From positions 186,001 through 250,000 of the forward strand of contig CBDDLT010000003.1 of the NCBI GenBank assembly GCA_965230755.1: a DNA stretch of 64,000 nucleotides, given 5' to 3'. Positions 27,434-36,230 of the stretch are shown here, in pieces. Under the pieces are notes generated by a model. It searched no databases. It saw nothing but the letters and a program-made list of their open reading frames with translations, and was not told the DNA's origin. Source of the DNA: DATFJT01 sp965230755 (GTDB taxonomy: Bacteria; Bacteroidota; Bacteroidia; Chitinophagales; Saprospiraceae). How positions within the stretch are numbered: the first letter of the stretch is position 1; each line of letters starts with the position of its first letter. Both the position numbers and the translations under genes were made by a program.

Positions 27434-29090
27434 TATCCCGCAATTTCCTTCTTAAGATCTTTCCTACATTGGACTTTGGAAGATCCTTTCTAAACTCTAT
27501 TTCTTTTGGCACCTTGTAGGCCGTCAGTCTTTCTCTGCAAAAAGCCAACAACTCTTTTTCACTCAAAGATTTCTCTTTGCGCACAACGAATATCTTTACT
27601 ACTTCACCGGATCGCTCATGAGGAACACCTATTGCGGCAACCTCTAAAACCTTATCATGACTAGCCACCACTTCTTCAATTTCGTTGGGGTAAACATTGA
27701 ACCCGGAAACATTGATCATATCCTTCTTACGATCGACGATCTGAAAGAAGCCATCTTCATGCATGATCCCAATATCTCCAGTTCTAAGCCAACCACCCGG
27801 GAAAAATGCCTTGGCGGTTTCTTCTTCTCTATTGTAATATCCTTTCATCACCTGCGGCCCCTTAATGACAATCTCTCCTTCTTTCATAGGTTCCTCCTCC
27901 ACCCCATTGGCGTCTACGATCTTCATATCAGTACTTGGAACCGGCCTCCCAACTGTTCCCAATCTTCCACTGCCATCACAAGGATTGACACTGGCTACCG
28001 GTGAAGTTTCTGTCAGGCCATAACCTTCGATCATAAGACCACCCGTCATTTCTTGCCATTTTTCCGCTACATGGACTTGGACTGCCATGCCACCACCAAC
28101 TGATATTTTCAAATTGGAGAAATCCAATTCTCTAAATTTCTGGTTGTTCAACAAAGCATTATACAAAGTATTCACCCCTGTCATCAAATGAATATCGTGC
28201 CGTTTAAATGCCGAAACAATGGTGCTCAGGTCCCTCGGATTTGTTATTAATACATTGACGAACCCCTGACTGAACATGGCCAAACAATTGACAGAGAAGG
28301 CGAATATATGGTAGAGCGGTAATGGACATAGAATGTTGCAGTTATGAGCTGGAATAAACGGAGTAAACTCGGCACTGATCATTTCCATATTGGCCACTAA
28401 GTTCCTGTTGGTCAGCATAGCACCTTTAGAAACACCTGTAGTTCCTCCCGTATACTGAAGACAGATTACATCCTCTGGTTTAGACTCGAATTCGTGAATG
28501 GTAAATTTTCCGCCTTGCTTGATTGCATCTTTCCACTTCACCGCATTGGGTAGATTATAACGCGGTACCATCCTTTTGACATTTTTGACCACGAAGTTGA
28601 CCACACTTCCCTTAACCGCACCTAGCATTTCACCGATGCTTGTTGTAATGATTACATCAATATCCAGGTTGGGTAAAACTTTTTCCAAATTGTGAGCAAA
28701 ATTATCCGCAATGAGTATCCCCTTCACTCCCGAATCTTTGAACTGATGTTCCATTTCCCTAGCAGTGTATAGCGGATTGGTATTGACGATCACCAATCCA
28801 GCTCTCAACAATGCAAATAGAGCAATCGGGTATTGCAACATATTGGGCAGCATTAGAGCGAATTTGTCTCCCGGTTTTAAGCCCCTGGAATGCAGATAAG
28901 CCGCCATTTTCTTAGAAAGTTCATCGCACTGCTTATACGTAACACTCTTACCCATACAGTAAAAAGCCTTCTTTTTCTTATGCTTTTTGAAAGTTTCATC
29001 AAGCATTTCAACTATTGAGCAATACTTATCAGGATCAATATTGGCGGGAACACCTACTGGGTATGATTTCAACCATCTCTTCTCTGTCAT
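27426..29090 (-). CDS. fadD: Long-chain acyl-CoA synthetase (AMP-forming)
   Basis: Activates fatty acids to acyl-CoA through an acyl-adenylate. The ANL-family motifs are all present in the 554 residues: the P-loop YTGGTTGVSKGAM, the adenine-binding EGYGLTETSP, GWLRTGDIG, the hinge DRKKDMINVSGFNVYPNEIE and the C-terminal catalytic Lys in LPKSNVGKILRR. Closest in form to FadD. It precedes the PqqB-like gene on the same strand with overlapping ends. A -7 element lies about 31 bases upstream. Confidence 0.94.
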   Translation of the reverse strand: MTEKRWLKSYPVGVPANIDPDKYCSIVEMLDETFKKHKKKKAFYCMGKSVTYKQCDELSKKMAAYLHSRGLKPGDKFALMLPNMLQYPIALFALLRAGLVIVNTNPLYTAREMEHQFKDSGVKGILIADNFAHNLEKVLPNLDIDVIITTSIGEMLGAVKGSVVNFVVKNVKRMVPRYNLPNAVKWKDAIKQGGKFTIHEFESKPEDVICLQYTGGTTGVSKGAMLTNRNLVANMEMISAEFTPFIPAHNCNILCPLPLYHIFAFSVNCLAMFSQGFVNVLITNPRDLSTIVSAFKRHDIHLMTGVNTLYNALLNNQKFRELDFSNLKISVGGGMAVQVHVAEKWQEMTGGLMIEGYGLTETSPVASVNPCDGSGRLGTVGRPVPSTDMKIVDANGVEEEPMKEGEIVIKGPQVMKGYYNREEETAKAFFPGGWLRTGDIGIMHEDGFFQIVDRKKDMINVSGFNVYPNEIEEVVASHDKVLEVAAIGVPHERSGEVVKIFVVRKEKSLSEKELLAFCRERLTAYKVPKEIEFRKDLPKSNVGKILRRKLRDSA

Positions 29091-29120
29091 ACAAGGAAAA
29101 TTATTCTAATGCTAATATTT

Positions 29121-29128
29121 CAAATATA
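29121..29128 (-). promoter_or_regulatory. Putative -7 element for the acyl-CoA synthetase gene
   Basis: On the minus strand it reads TATATTTG, matching TAnnTTTG and giving a leader of about 25 nt. No -33 box is recognised. Confidence 0.4.
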
Positions 29129-29197
29129 CGAAAAGTGATGGAATGGGAGAACGTGCGCTAGTGCTCGGATTGATATACTTCTATGCCTTGAAAAACA

Positions 29198-29229
29198 TTT
29201 GCTTTATCCTATAATTATACCTACCTTTG
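29198..29229 (+). promoter_or_regulatory. rpsA promoter, -33 TTTG and -7 TACCTTTG
   Basis: TTTG (29198-29201), a 20-base spacer and TACCTTTG (29222-29229) give an exact match to the Bacteroidota promoter TTTG-N19/20-TAnnTTTG. Transcription would start near 29235, leaving a leader of about 55 nt before rpsA. This is one of the two best promoters in the window. Confidence 0.75.
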
Positions 29230-29279
29230 CAATCCCGTTTTAAAGCGGTGAATTAACCTTATTTTTTAACCTTTTAAAA

Positions 29280-29291
29280 ATGTTCCTCTAA
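29280..29291 (+). other. Three-codon minicistron overlapping the rpsA start
   Basis: ATG TTC CTC TAA is in a different frame from rpsA, and its stop shares a base with the rpsA ATG (TAATG). If translated, it would place a terminating ribosome exactly at the rpsA start. Expression is not shown by sequence; chance is possible for so short a frame. Confidence 0.3.
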
Positions 29292-31321
29292 TGTTAGAGA
29301 ACAACGAAAATAACGAAGAAATTCAGGAGAATGAATCTAATGATCCTGAGCAAGTAGAAACTCCTTCTACTGAGAATGTCAACGAAGAAACTAATTCTGA
29401 AAAAGCAGAAACTCCCAGCGAAGAAACTGAAGTAGTTGTAACTATGGAAGAAGAAACTGTGGAAGAAGCTGTTGTGGAAGAGGAAGTAGCGGAAGAAGAA
29501 GACGAAGAGAGCGTGGAAAAAATTCTTAAGGAAGAGGTAGAAGTGCAAGCTAATGTTGCACATGATGATTTTGATTGGGATTCTGATCAATCAGCAAACG
29601 AGGTATACGGTCCTGAGGAATTTGAAAAATACGCCAAGGAATATGAGGAGTCTCTTCAATTGTTGACTGAAAACGAAATTATCACCGGTAAAGTTAAGTT
29701 TGTTACAGGTCGAAATGTCGTTTTAGATCTAAACTACAAGTCAGATGGATTGATCTCCATATCGGAATTCAGAGATATGGACGAACTACAGCCTGGTGAT
29801 GAAGTAGATGTTTACATTGAGCAAAGAGAAGACGACAAGGGCCAGTTGGTTCTATCTAGAAGAAAAGCAAAACTTCTTAGAGCTTGGGAGTCTATCGTTG
29901 ATTCTTATGAGAATGGTACCGTAATTAACGGACATATTATCAGTAAGACTAAGGGTGGTATGATTGTGGACTGTAATGGTCTGGAAACTTTCCTTCCTGG
30001 TAGTCAGATTGATATTAAACCGATCATTGATTACGATTCGTACGTAGGAAAAAAGATGGAGTTCAAAGTTGTTAAGATCAATGAGCAAATCAAAAATGCT
30101 GTTGTTTCTCACAAAGCTCTTATCGAAAGTGATCTTGCTGAACAAAGAGAAAGCATCATTGCCGGATTGGAAAAAGGACAAGTTCTTGAGGGTGTTGTTA
30201 AAAACATCACAGACTTTGGAGCATTCCTTGATTTGGGTGGTGTTGACGGACTTCTTTATATCACAGATATTTCTTGGGGTAGAATATCTCACCCAAGCGA
30301 AGTACTTGAAATCAACCAAAAAATTCAGGTTGCAGTTCTAGACTTTGATGAAGGTAAGCGTCGAATTTCTCTTGGATTGAAGCAATTACAGGCTCATCCT
30401 TGGGATACGCTAGATGATACCATTCAGGAGAATTCTATCATCAAAGGAAAGATTGTCAATATCGAAGATTACGGTGCATTCTTAGAGATCAAGCCAGGAG
30501 TTGAAGGATTGATTCACGTATCAGAAGTTACTTGGAGCAATCAGCCGGTGAATGCTAAGGAATACTTCAATGTGAATGATGAGTATGAGGCAAAAGTTGT
30601 GACCATAGATCGTGAAGAAAGAAAAATGTCACTTTCTATCAAGCAAATGACCAAAGATCCATGGGATGATATTACGACTAAATATCCTTTGGAAAGCAGA
30701 CATACCGGAGTTGTTAAAAACTTGACTCCATATGGTGTATTTGTCGAGCTTGAAGAAGGTATCGGAGGTATGATTCACATTTCTGATCTTTCTTGGACTA
30801 AGCGATATTCTCATCCATCTGAGTTTACTAAGATAGGTGATGACATAGAAGTTGTAATCCTAGAAGTAGAGATAGAAAACAGAAAACTAAGCCTTGGACA
30901 TAAGCAAATTGAGGAAGATCCATGGAATACATTCGAAAACGTATTCCCTGTAGGTTCTTACCATACTGCAACTTTGATCAGAAAAGATGATAGAGGTGGT
31001 ATTATGCAATTGCCTTATGGTTTGGAAGCATTTTCTCCGGTTCGTCACTTGAAGAAAGAAGATGGCACTATGGCCAATGTGGATGATGAGGTAACTGTAA
31101 AAGTGATCGAATTCAACAGAGATGACAAGAGAATCTTAGTTTCTCACTTGAGATATCTTCAAGATATCCAGAAAGAAGCGGATGACAAAGTCAGATCGGA
31201 TAAGAGGACAGAAAGAAAACAAACAAGAGATGCTGTAATTAAGCAACAATCTAAGATCGAGAAAACAACCTTGGGAGACATGGATGTATTCGACGAGCTT
31301 AAGGATCAGCTTAAAAAGTAA
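29291..31321 (+). CDS. rpsA: 30S ribosomal protein S1
   Basis: mRNA-binding ribosomal protein that helps deliver leaders to the 30S subunit. The 676 aa begin with a Glu-rich acidic extension of about 110 residues, then six S1 (OB-fold) domains starting near GKVKFVTGRNVVLDL, GHIISKTKGGMIVDC, GVVKNITDFGAFLDL, GKIVNIEDYGAFLEI, GVVKNLTPYGVFVEL and the divergent ATLIRKDDRGGIMQL. A basic tail follows. The acidic extension is common in Bacteroidota S1, a phylum that largely does without Shine-Dalgarno pairing. Promoter and terminator flank it, so it is a single-gene unit. Confidence 0.96.
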   Translation: MLENNENNEEIQENESNDPEQVETPSTENVNEETNSEKAETPSEETEVVVTMEEETVEEAVVEEEVAEEEDEESVEKILKEEVEVQANVAHDDFDWDSDQSANEVYGPEEFEKYAKEYEESLQLLTENEIITGKVKFVTGRNVVLDLNYKSDGLISISEFRDMDELQPGDEVDVYIEQREDDKGQLVLSRRKAKLLRAWESIVDSYENGTVINGHIISKTKGGMIVDCNGLETFLPGSQIDIKPIIDYDSYVGKKMEFKVVKINEQIKNAVVSHKALIESDLAEQRESIIAGLEKGQVLEGVVKNITDFGAFLDLGGVDGLLYITDISWGRISHPSEVLEINQKIQVAVLDFDEGKRRISLGLKQLQAHPWDTLDDTIQENSIIKGKIVNIEDYGAFLEIKPGVEGLIHVSEVTWSNQPVNAKEYFNVNDEYEAKVVTIDREERKMSLSIKQMTKDPWDDITTKYPLESRHTGVVKNLTPYGVFVELEEGIGGMIHISDLSWTKRYSHPSEFTKIGDDIEVVILEVEIENRKLSLGHKQIEEDPWNTFENVFPVGSYHTATLIRKDDRGGIMQLPYGLEAFSPVRHLKKEDGTMANVDDEVTVKVIEFNRDDKRILVSHLRYLQDIQKEADDKVRSDKRTERKQTRDAVIKQQSKIEKTTLGDMDVFDELKDQLKK

Positions 31322-31353
31322 GATAATATTGTTTGTTGACGAATGAATAAAGA

Positions 31354-31385
31354 AAGGTGGATAAGTAAATTATCCGCCTTTTTTA
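31354..31385 (+). terminator. rpsA intrinsic terminator
   Basis: AAGGTGGATAA pairs with TTATCCGCCTT (11 pairs, one G-U) around a 5-base loop and runs into TTTTTT. It lies 33 bases after the rpsA stop and touches the end of the convergent type B protein gene. Confidence 0.85.
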
Positions 31386-34300
31386 TTTCTGTAAATTCAA
31401 ATCTCCCTTCAACGCAATACTCCTATTCTGACCGCAAACATTCACGGTTGCTTCCACGGTATAGACAAAAATGGCCACATCCATTAGATCATGTTGATTG
31501 AAGCTGCCATCCCATCCCAGATTGGGATCAAAAGCCTCAAATACCTTGTTTCCCCATCGATCAAATACCAACATATGAAAGTCAATTAAATCTAAATCAT
31601 CAGCAATTTCTGCCTTGAATACATCATTGGTACCATCTTCATTCGGAGTAAAAGCATTGGGAATGTAAATAGGTATTTCATCCACATCATAAGGAGAAAG
31701 TTCGACATGGATCTGGGACTCAAGATCTTGACATGCTGTCTTTACATAGTAATAATAATCGCCTTCTTCCACAATTGATCTAACCGGATTGGAAAAGCCG
31801 TCTGCCCATTCAATTTCAGCAAAAGTCTCCAACTCGCTCAGATCAATAAGTATGGATGACTCGCCACCACATAAAAGAGTATCGATTTGCTCTTCAATTT
31901 CTATAAAGGGTACGTATCGAAGAAATATTCCTGTAGAATCCAAACATCCCCTATTATTGGCTATAACAGAATAATAGCCGGATTCGATAGGTTGTAAAAA
32001 TCTTCCCAATTCTCCGGTTGACCACAAATAATTTGTCTCGGCACCTTGCCCATCGTCCACCAACTCCAAGGCTGCATTTTCATTCTCACAGTATATGCTG
32101 TCTCCTATTATTCGAATGGAAGGCCCAAGATCCAACTCTATATTGGATGTATCGTAAAATACACAAGTTTCAATTTGATAGTTCACCGTGTATACCCCCG
32201 AATTAGTGACGATTATTTCTTGAGTAATTTCCCCTGTGGACCAGCTAGGATTTTGCGCTTCAGGGCCCAGGCTAAGCAGTACAGAACCTGCCTCACAACT
32301 GGTGCTATCTGGTAGTTTGTCTAAAGAGAGTATTTTTCGTATCTCAATTTCATCTTCGAACAAAACAGGACAAAGATCTCCAGCTCTGACAACAACACTG
32401 ATTACCCCTTCTTCCTCAACGGAAACGATATTCCCAGTTGCTCCATTGGACCAAATTATTTCATTGATGGCTGCATTGTTATTATTGACCAATTCGATCC
32501 TAGCTTCTTCACCATCACACAAAAGACTGTCTCCTTGCAAGAATAGATCCGGGGTAAAACCAAAATTCACGTTGAAACTATCCGTGGTTGGACAATCTCC
32601 GATGCTATAACTCACCACATACTGTCCATCTGTATCTACTTCTATGTTTTGATCCGTTTCACCGGTTGACCATTGGTAATTACTCCCCTCTCTCGCTTCT
32701 AATTCCAGACTGAATTCATCACATATTATAGTATCAACTGCTCCGGGCTCCAACAAAACCTGAATTATCTCAATAGTATCACTCCAATTGAAATAGCAGG
32801 GATCAAAAATTTCGGATTCAACGATGTACAGTCCGGGTTCTTCAATTATAATACTTGTTCCTCTTTCGCCCGTAGACCAAGCAAAAACATCTGATTGGCT
32901 CCAATTGGGTGGGGTATTAACTGAAAGTGTAGTGCTTTCGTTACCACATAGCACCGAATCTCCTTCCAACTCAAATCTAGGCTCCGGTACAAAGTTTATT
33001 CTAAAGCTGTCTCTAAACTCACAATTGCCCATCTCGTAATTCACCCAGAACAAGCCCTCATCTTGTAGGATCAGGCTTCTGCTTGTTTCACCATTAGACC
33101 ATTGCACATTTTCAGCCAAACTATCCAATTCTACGCGTAACTCCTCGTCTCCACACAGCAAGGTATCGGAAAATAAGGACTGAGGATTATGAAGTTGAAC
33201 ATAAATAGAATCAATGTACCGGCAATTATTTTCTGTTGCTGTGACTGCATATATTCCTGATTCCTGAACCAATAGTGATGGAGACCGGTCCATATTATTC
33301 CATTCATATGAAGTAATCGAAGAACCCTGTTGAGAGGAGAATATTTCGACTTCAGGAACATCGCAAAGTTCGATAGAATCTACTGTTACCTCTTCCAGGG
33401 GTTTGACCACCAATTCCATGGGAAATGTGTCATTACCAATACAAAAATTATCTGAAAATGCGATCAACTTAATCTGATAAGTACCTGCGCTATCATATCG
33501 ATGTGTTGGAGAAAAATCGGTTGAAAAACTACCATCACCGAAATCCCATAAATAAGAACTAGCTCCCGTTGAAAAATTATTAAATCTAACATTAATAATC
33601 TCGCAATCTATACTATCCAAGCTAGAAAGGGCCAAAACACTGATATCGGATAATTGGAAATCAAGTTTGATAGTAGCTAAATTACAATTGGTCGAATTAT
33701 TGGTATTAGACCACACTCCAGGAGTTGTGGGAAAATCACTTGAGCCTCCACAACCTGCACAAACCGCCTGGTAAATGATCCCATCATCACTAAATCTAGA
33801 AGTTCCTCCGTCGACATGATCATTAGAAAAATCAGTATTATTTCCAAAATAAGTAGCATACAACAAGCCAGCCATATCTTTTTCTAATACCATAAAATAG
33901 AAATCTTCTCCATCGGTAAAGTTTTGATATGCATCTGGTGTAATCTCGAGATCCAGCGTAGAAGACCTGAAACCATTGAGAAAGCCTCCCCATCCGGAAA
34001 CAAATATTCTTCCACAATCATCGACCATGAATGCTGTAAGTGAAATATCCGGCCATTCATCATCACGTCCAAAGCCAGTAGAAAGAATTAAATTATCTCC
34101 ATCCGGAGAATACTGCTGTATGAATTGGCCAAGGCCAGTAGAACCATAAACAGAAGGGCTCTGGGGCATATAGCCTCTGGTCTGGCCAGCACAGTAAATC
34201 GTAGAGTCTGTCGCTAAATCCACAAAATAAACCTGGTCATAATCAGGAGTACCAACATAAGATGCATATATCGTATCCAAACTAGGATCATATATACCAT

Positions 34301-35894
34301 AAAATCCATCAGCACTACCACCAGAATAACTGGTCTGGTTTAAATACGTATGTGGCAGGTTTCTACTTTGCGTCCCTCCAGCAAATACCACTTGACCTAA
34401 TCCGTTTAGCTTCAAGGAATATGCAGCATCATCTCGACTTCCTCCAAAATAGCTTGAAAATCGCAATTGCGAGCAACTGGGATTCAAGCTAAACAAACAC
34501 GCATCTTGAGCACCAGCTCTTCTATCATAAACCGGATTTACAACAGGAAAATCATTGGATTGAGTACAGGAAACAACATAAATATTATCCATGTCATCTA
34601 CTATTACTTCTCCTCTTACCTCATCACCATAATTGACTTGCAACTGTGTATCATTTATACCATCGTTCCCTGTGCCCCCAATATATGTACTTCCTTCAAG
34701 AGAAGAACCATCACTGCTTAATACGGATATGATAATGTCGGATCCCTGTGTATAAGTGGCACCAGGAGCCCTTGTCCTGTTACCTCCCGCAAAGTTTCTT
34801 TGGAACGCATTACCCGTTACCGGAAAATCTGATGATCCTGTTGATCCTAAGATCACTAATTCTCCATTAGAATTCTCTATCAGACTATGTGCAAGCTCAA
34901 CATTATTGCCTCCTAAATATGTGGCATAAATTAAATCTGCACCATTAGAAGAGAATTTTGAGATTGTAATATCGGTTACAAAAGCAGAACCGGGATTGAC
35001 CTGATATGCCCCGGAAGTAGTGGGATATCCCAAACCAAAAGTAACACCGCCACCATAAAGTTCTCCATTTGCACCTGGTGTAGCAGTAGAACCCCAATTA
35101 TCCTGATAAGAACCTGAATAAGTAGAAAAAATCAACTCCGGATCTATAATCAAACTATGTTTCTTATCATAGTCCCCTACTCTGTAATCTACCATCCCTC
35201 CAGAAAGACGGAATTCACACTGAACTGGAATAGTCTCTCCATTAATCTGTTGAAAGGCGTAAGGAGCAGTTTCTACTATTCTCCCCAAGGAGTGTAACAA
35301 ATGTAAATCACCATCCACTTGATTTAACTCATCCAAATAAGGATACGTTATTTCTATGTCCTGTACATTTCCTCTTTCCCTAACAATCCAATCATATTTG
35401 AGTCCACGTTCTGTAGAATAGAGCCTTAAATCTATTTTATCGTAAACATTTTCAATGGTAACGGACTGATAAGAATACACCTTTGAATACCATTTTTCAG
35501 GATTATTTCCCCTTATATAATTCCTGTAAAACTTACTCTTCCCAATCGATAAACACTGTTCTCTTTTTATTGCTGTACCAAAGTCAATCTGAAAAACATG
35601 CTGAAAAATCGGATGTTCTTCTTCTCCACATCCATGGCCATGAACGCATTGATGATCGCTGTCTGAATTTTGGTGTTCAAATACTTGCCACTTAAGACCT
35701 TCTTCCTCAATAAAAATGTTTTGATTTCCTAATTGTAAGGAATAAAAAACATGATCTGGCCATTGTCCCAGGTTCTCTTCAAAAATATAGGGTAAATCCT
35801 CCGTGACTAAGACGGAACCCAACATGAACTTCTGAACAAAAAATACTGTTATAAAAAGTGCAAAACGCAATCTATGGTTTGGAATACATGACAT
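31383..35894 (-). CDS. Giant cell-surface protein with SBBP, PKD and repeated domains and T9SS type B sorting domain
   Basis: About 1503 aa. After a signal peptide (LRFALFITVFFVQKFMLG) comes an N-terminal module typical of SBBP-repeat proteins (NLGQWPDHVFYSLQLGN). SBBP-type propeller repeats follow (ATYLGGNNVE, STYIGGTGNDG, SSYFGGSRDD, ATYFGNNTDF), then a PKD domain near residue 800 (YLWDFGDGSFSTDFSPTHRY) and about eight Ig-like repeats carrying WSTGE or WSNGE. The protein ends in the gliding-associated type B CTD: IPNAFTPNEDGTNDVFK, VFDRWGNKVFEA, GWDG. The ATG at 35894 is preferred over an upstream one at 35939 because it gives a compact signal peptide. Likely adhesin or surface scaffold; function inferred. 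Confidence 0.9.
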   Translation of the reverse strand: MSCIPNHRLRFALFITVFFVQKFMLGSVLVTEDLPYIFEENLGQWPDHVFYSLQLGNQNIFIEEEGLKWQVFEHQNSDSDHQCVHGHGCGEEEHPIFQHVFQIDFGTAIKREQCLSIGKSKFYRNYIRGNNPEKWYSKVYSYQSVTIENVYDKIDLRLYSTERGLKYDWIVRERGNVQDIEITYPYLDELNQVDGDLHLLHSLGRIVETAPYAFQQINGETIPVQCEFRLSGGMVDYRVGDYDKKHSLIIDPELIFSTYSGSYQDNWGSTATPGANGELYGGGVTFGLGYPTTSGAYQVNPGSAFVTDITISKFSSNGADLIYATYLGGNNVELAHSLIENSNGELVILGSTGSSDFPVTGNAFQRNFAGGNRTRAPGATYTQGSDIIISVLSSDGSSLEGSTYIGGTGNDGINDTQLQVNYGDEVRGEVIVDDMDNIYVVSCTQSNDFPVVNPVYDRRAGAQDACLFSLNPSCSQLRFSSYFGGSRDDAAYSLKLNGLGQVVFAGGTQSRNLPHTYLNQTSYSGGSADGFYGIYDPSLDTIYASYVGTPDYDQVYFVDLATDSTIYCAGQTRGYMPQSPSVYGSTGLGQFIQQYSPDGDNLILSTGFGRDDEWPDISLTAFMVDDCGRIFVSGWGGFLNGFRSSTLDLEITPDAYQNFTDGEDFYFMVLEKDMAGLLYATYFGNNTDFSNDHVDGGTSRFSDDGIIYQAVCAGCGGSSDFPTTPGVWSNTNNSTNCNLATIKLDFQLSDISVLALSSLDSIDCEIINVRFNNFSTGASSYLWDFGDGSFSTDFSPTHRYDSAGTYQIKLIAFSDNFCIGNDTFPMELVVKPLEEVTVDSIELCDVPEVEIFSSQQGSSITSYEWNNMDRSPSLLVQESGIYAVTATENNCRYIDSIYVQLHNPQSLFSDTLLCGDEELRVELDSLAENVQWSNGETSRSLILQDEGLFWVNYEMGNCEFRDSFRINFVPEPRFELEGDSVLCGNESTTLSVNTPPNWSQSDVFAWSTGERGTSIIIEEPGLYIVESEIFDPCYFNWSDTIEIIQVLLEPGAVDTIICDEFSLELEAREGSNYQWSTGETDQNIEVDTDGQYVVSYSIGDCPTTDSFNVNFGFTPDLFLQGDSLLCDGEEARIELVNNNNAAINEIIWSNGATGNIVSVEEEGVISVVVRAGDLCPVLFEDEIEIRKILSLDKLPDSTSCEAGSVLLSLGPEAQNPSWSTGEITQEIIVTNSGVYTVNYQIETCVFYDTSNIELDLGPSIRIIGDSIYCENENAALELVDDGQGAETNYLWSTGELGRFLQPIESGYYSVIANNRGCLDSTGIFLRYVPFIEIEEQIDTLLCGGESSILIDLSELETFAEIEWADGFSNPVRSIVEEGDYYYYVKTACQDLESQIHVELSPYDVDEIPIYIPNAFTPNEDGTNDVFKAEIADDLDLIDFHMLVFDRWGNKVFEAFDPNLGWDGSFNQHDLMDVAIFVYTVEATVNVCGQNRSIALKGDLNLQK
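31740..33310 (-). repeat. Tandem WSTGE-type repeats inside the type B protein
   Basis: About eight degenerate units of roughly 65-85 codons each contain a W-S/N-N/T-G-E turn, then an I-x-V-x-x-x-G-x-Y/F-x-V strand pair and a Cys about 25 residues later (for example WSNGETSRSLI, WSTGERGTSII, WSTGETDQNIE, WSTGEITQEII, WSTGELGRFLQ). The first (WNNMDRSPS) and the last (WADGFSNPV) are the most divergent. They look like a row of small beta-sandwich domains. Confidence 0.75.
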
Positions 35895-35983
35895 AGTTGG
35901 TGTTGTGAAACGAAACGTATTATTCCTTAATTTAGGCAAAAAACAAGAGCTGGCAAAGCGTTCTATTAAAAATTACTGAAAGA

Positions 35984-36154
35984 GTGGATAACTTAAGAGA
36001 AGGAGAGGACTATTACATGAATGAGGAAGGACTTTTGGTTTTTACTAAAGCGTATCATTTGAAAAGGGGTTATTGCTGTAAATCCGGCTGTAAACACTGT
36101 CCTTATGGTGACAAGAAAACGATAAGAACGACCAGAGATACGAATAAACAATAA
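35984..36154 (+). CDS. Small Cys-rich DUF5522-like protein
   Basis: Short gene of 56 codons from a GTG start, or 45 codons from the internal ATG at 36017. The product reads EGEDYYMNEEGLLVFTKAYH, then LKRGYCCKSGCKHCPYG, with a CC-x3-C-x2-C cluster that could bind zinc or an iron-sulfur centre. The pattern matches my memory of the small Bacteroidota family DUF5522. The conserved part begins upstream of the ATG, which favours the GTG start. It is divergent from the giant T9SS gene and followed by a strong terminator. Function unknown. Confidence 0.75.
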   Translation: MDNLREGEDYYMNEEGLLVFTKAYHLKRGYCCKSGCKHCPYGDKKTIRTTRDTNKQ

Positions 36155-36188
36155 TTGACGTTATAGTAACAGCAATTTTCTCATAACG

Positions 36189-36230
36189 AAAAGTAGGTAG
36201 CTATCTCCCCCCGAAGCTACCTACTTTTTT
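36189..36230. terminator. Bidirectional intrinsic terminator
   Basis: AAAAGTAGGTAGCT and AGCTACCTACTTTT form a perfect 14-bp stem with a 12-base loop (TATCTCCCCCCG-like) and T runs on the right side. It ends the rightward DUF5522-like gene and overlaps the stop codon of the convergent aspartoacylase-like gene, for which its A-rich left flank provides a shorter T run on the other strand. Confidence 0.85.

Noticed and set aside
29294..29590. Minus-strand Phe-rich frame opposite the rpsA acidic extension
   Set aside because: It is the reverse reading of Glu codons (GAA/TTC), giving a false hydrophobic protein.
32018..33039. Several plus-strand frames opposite the giant T9SS gene
   Set aside because: They mirror the repeated WSTGE codons of the true gene and show no independent signal.
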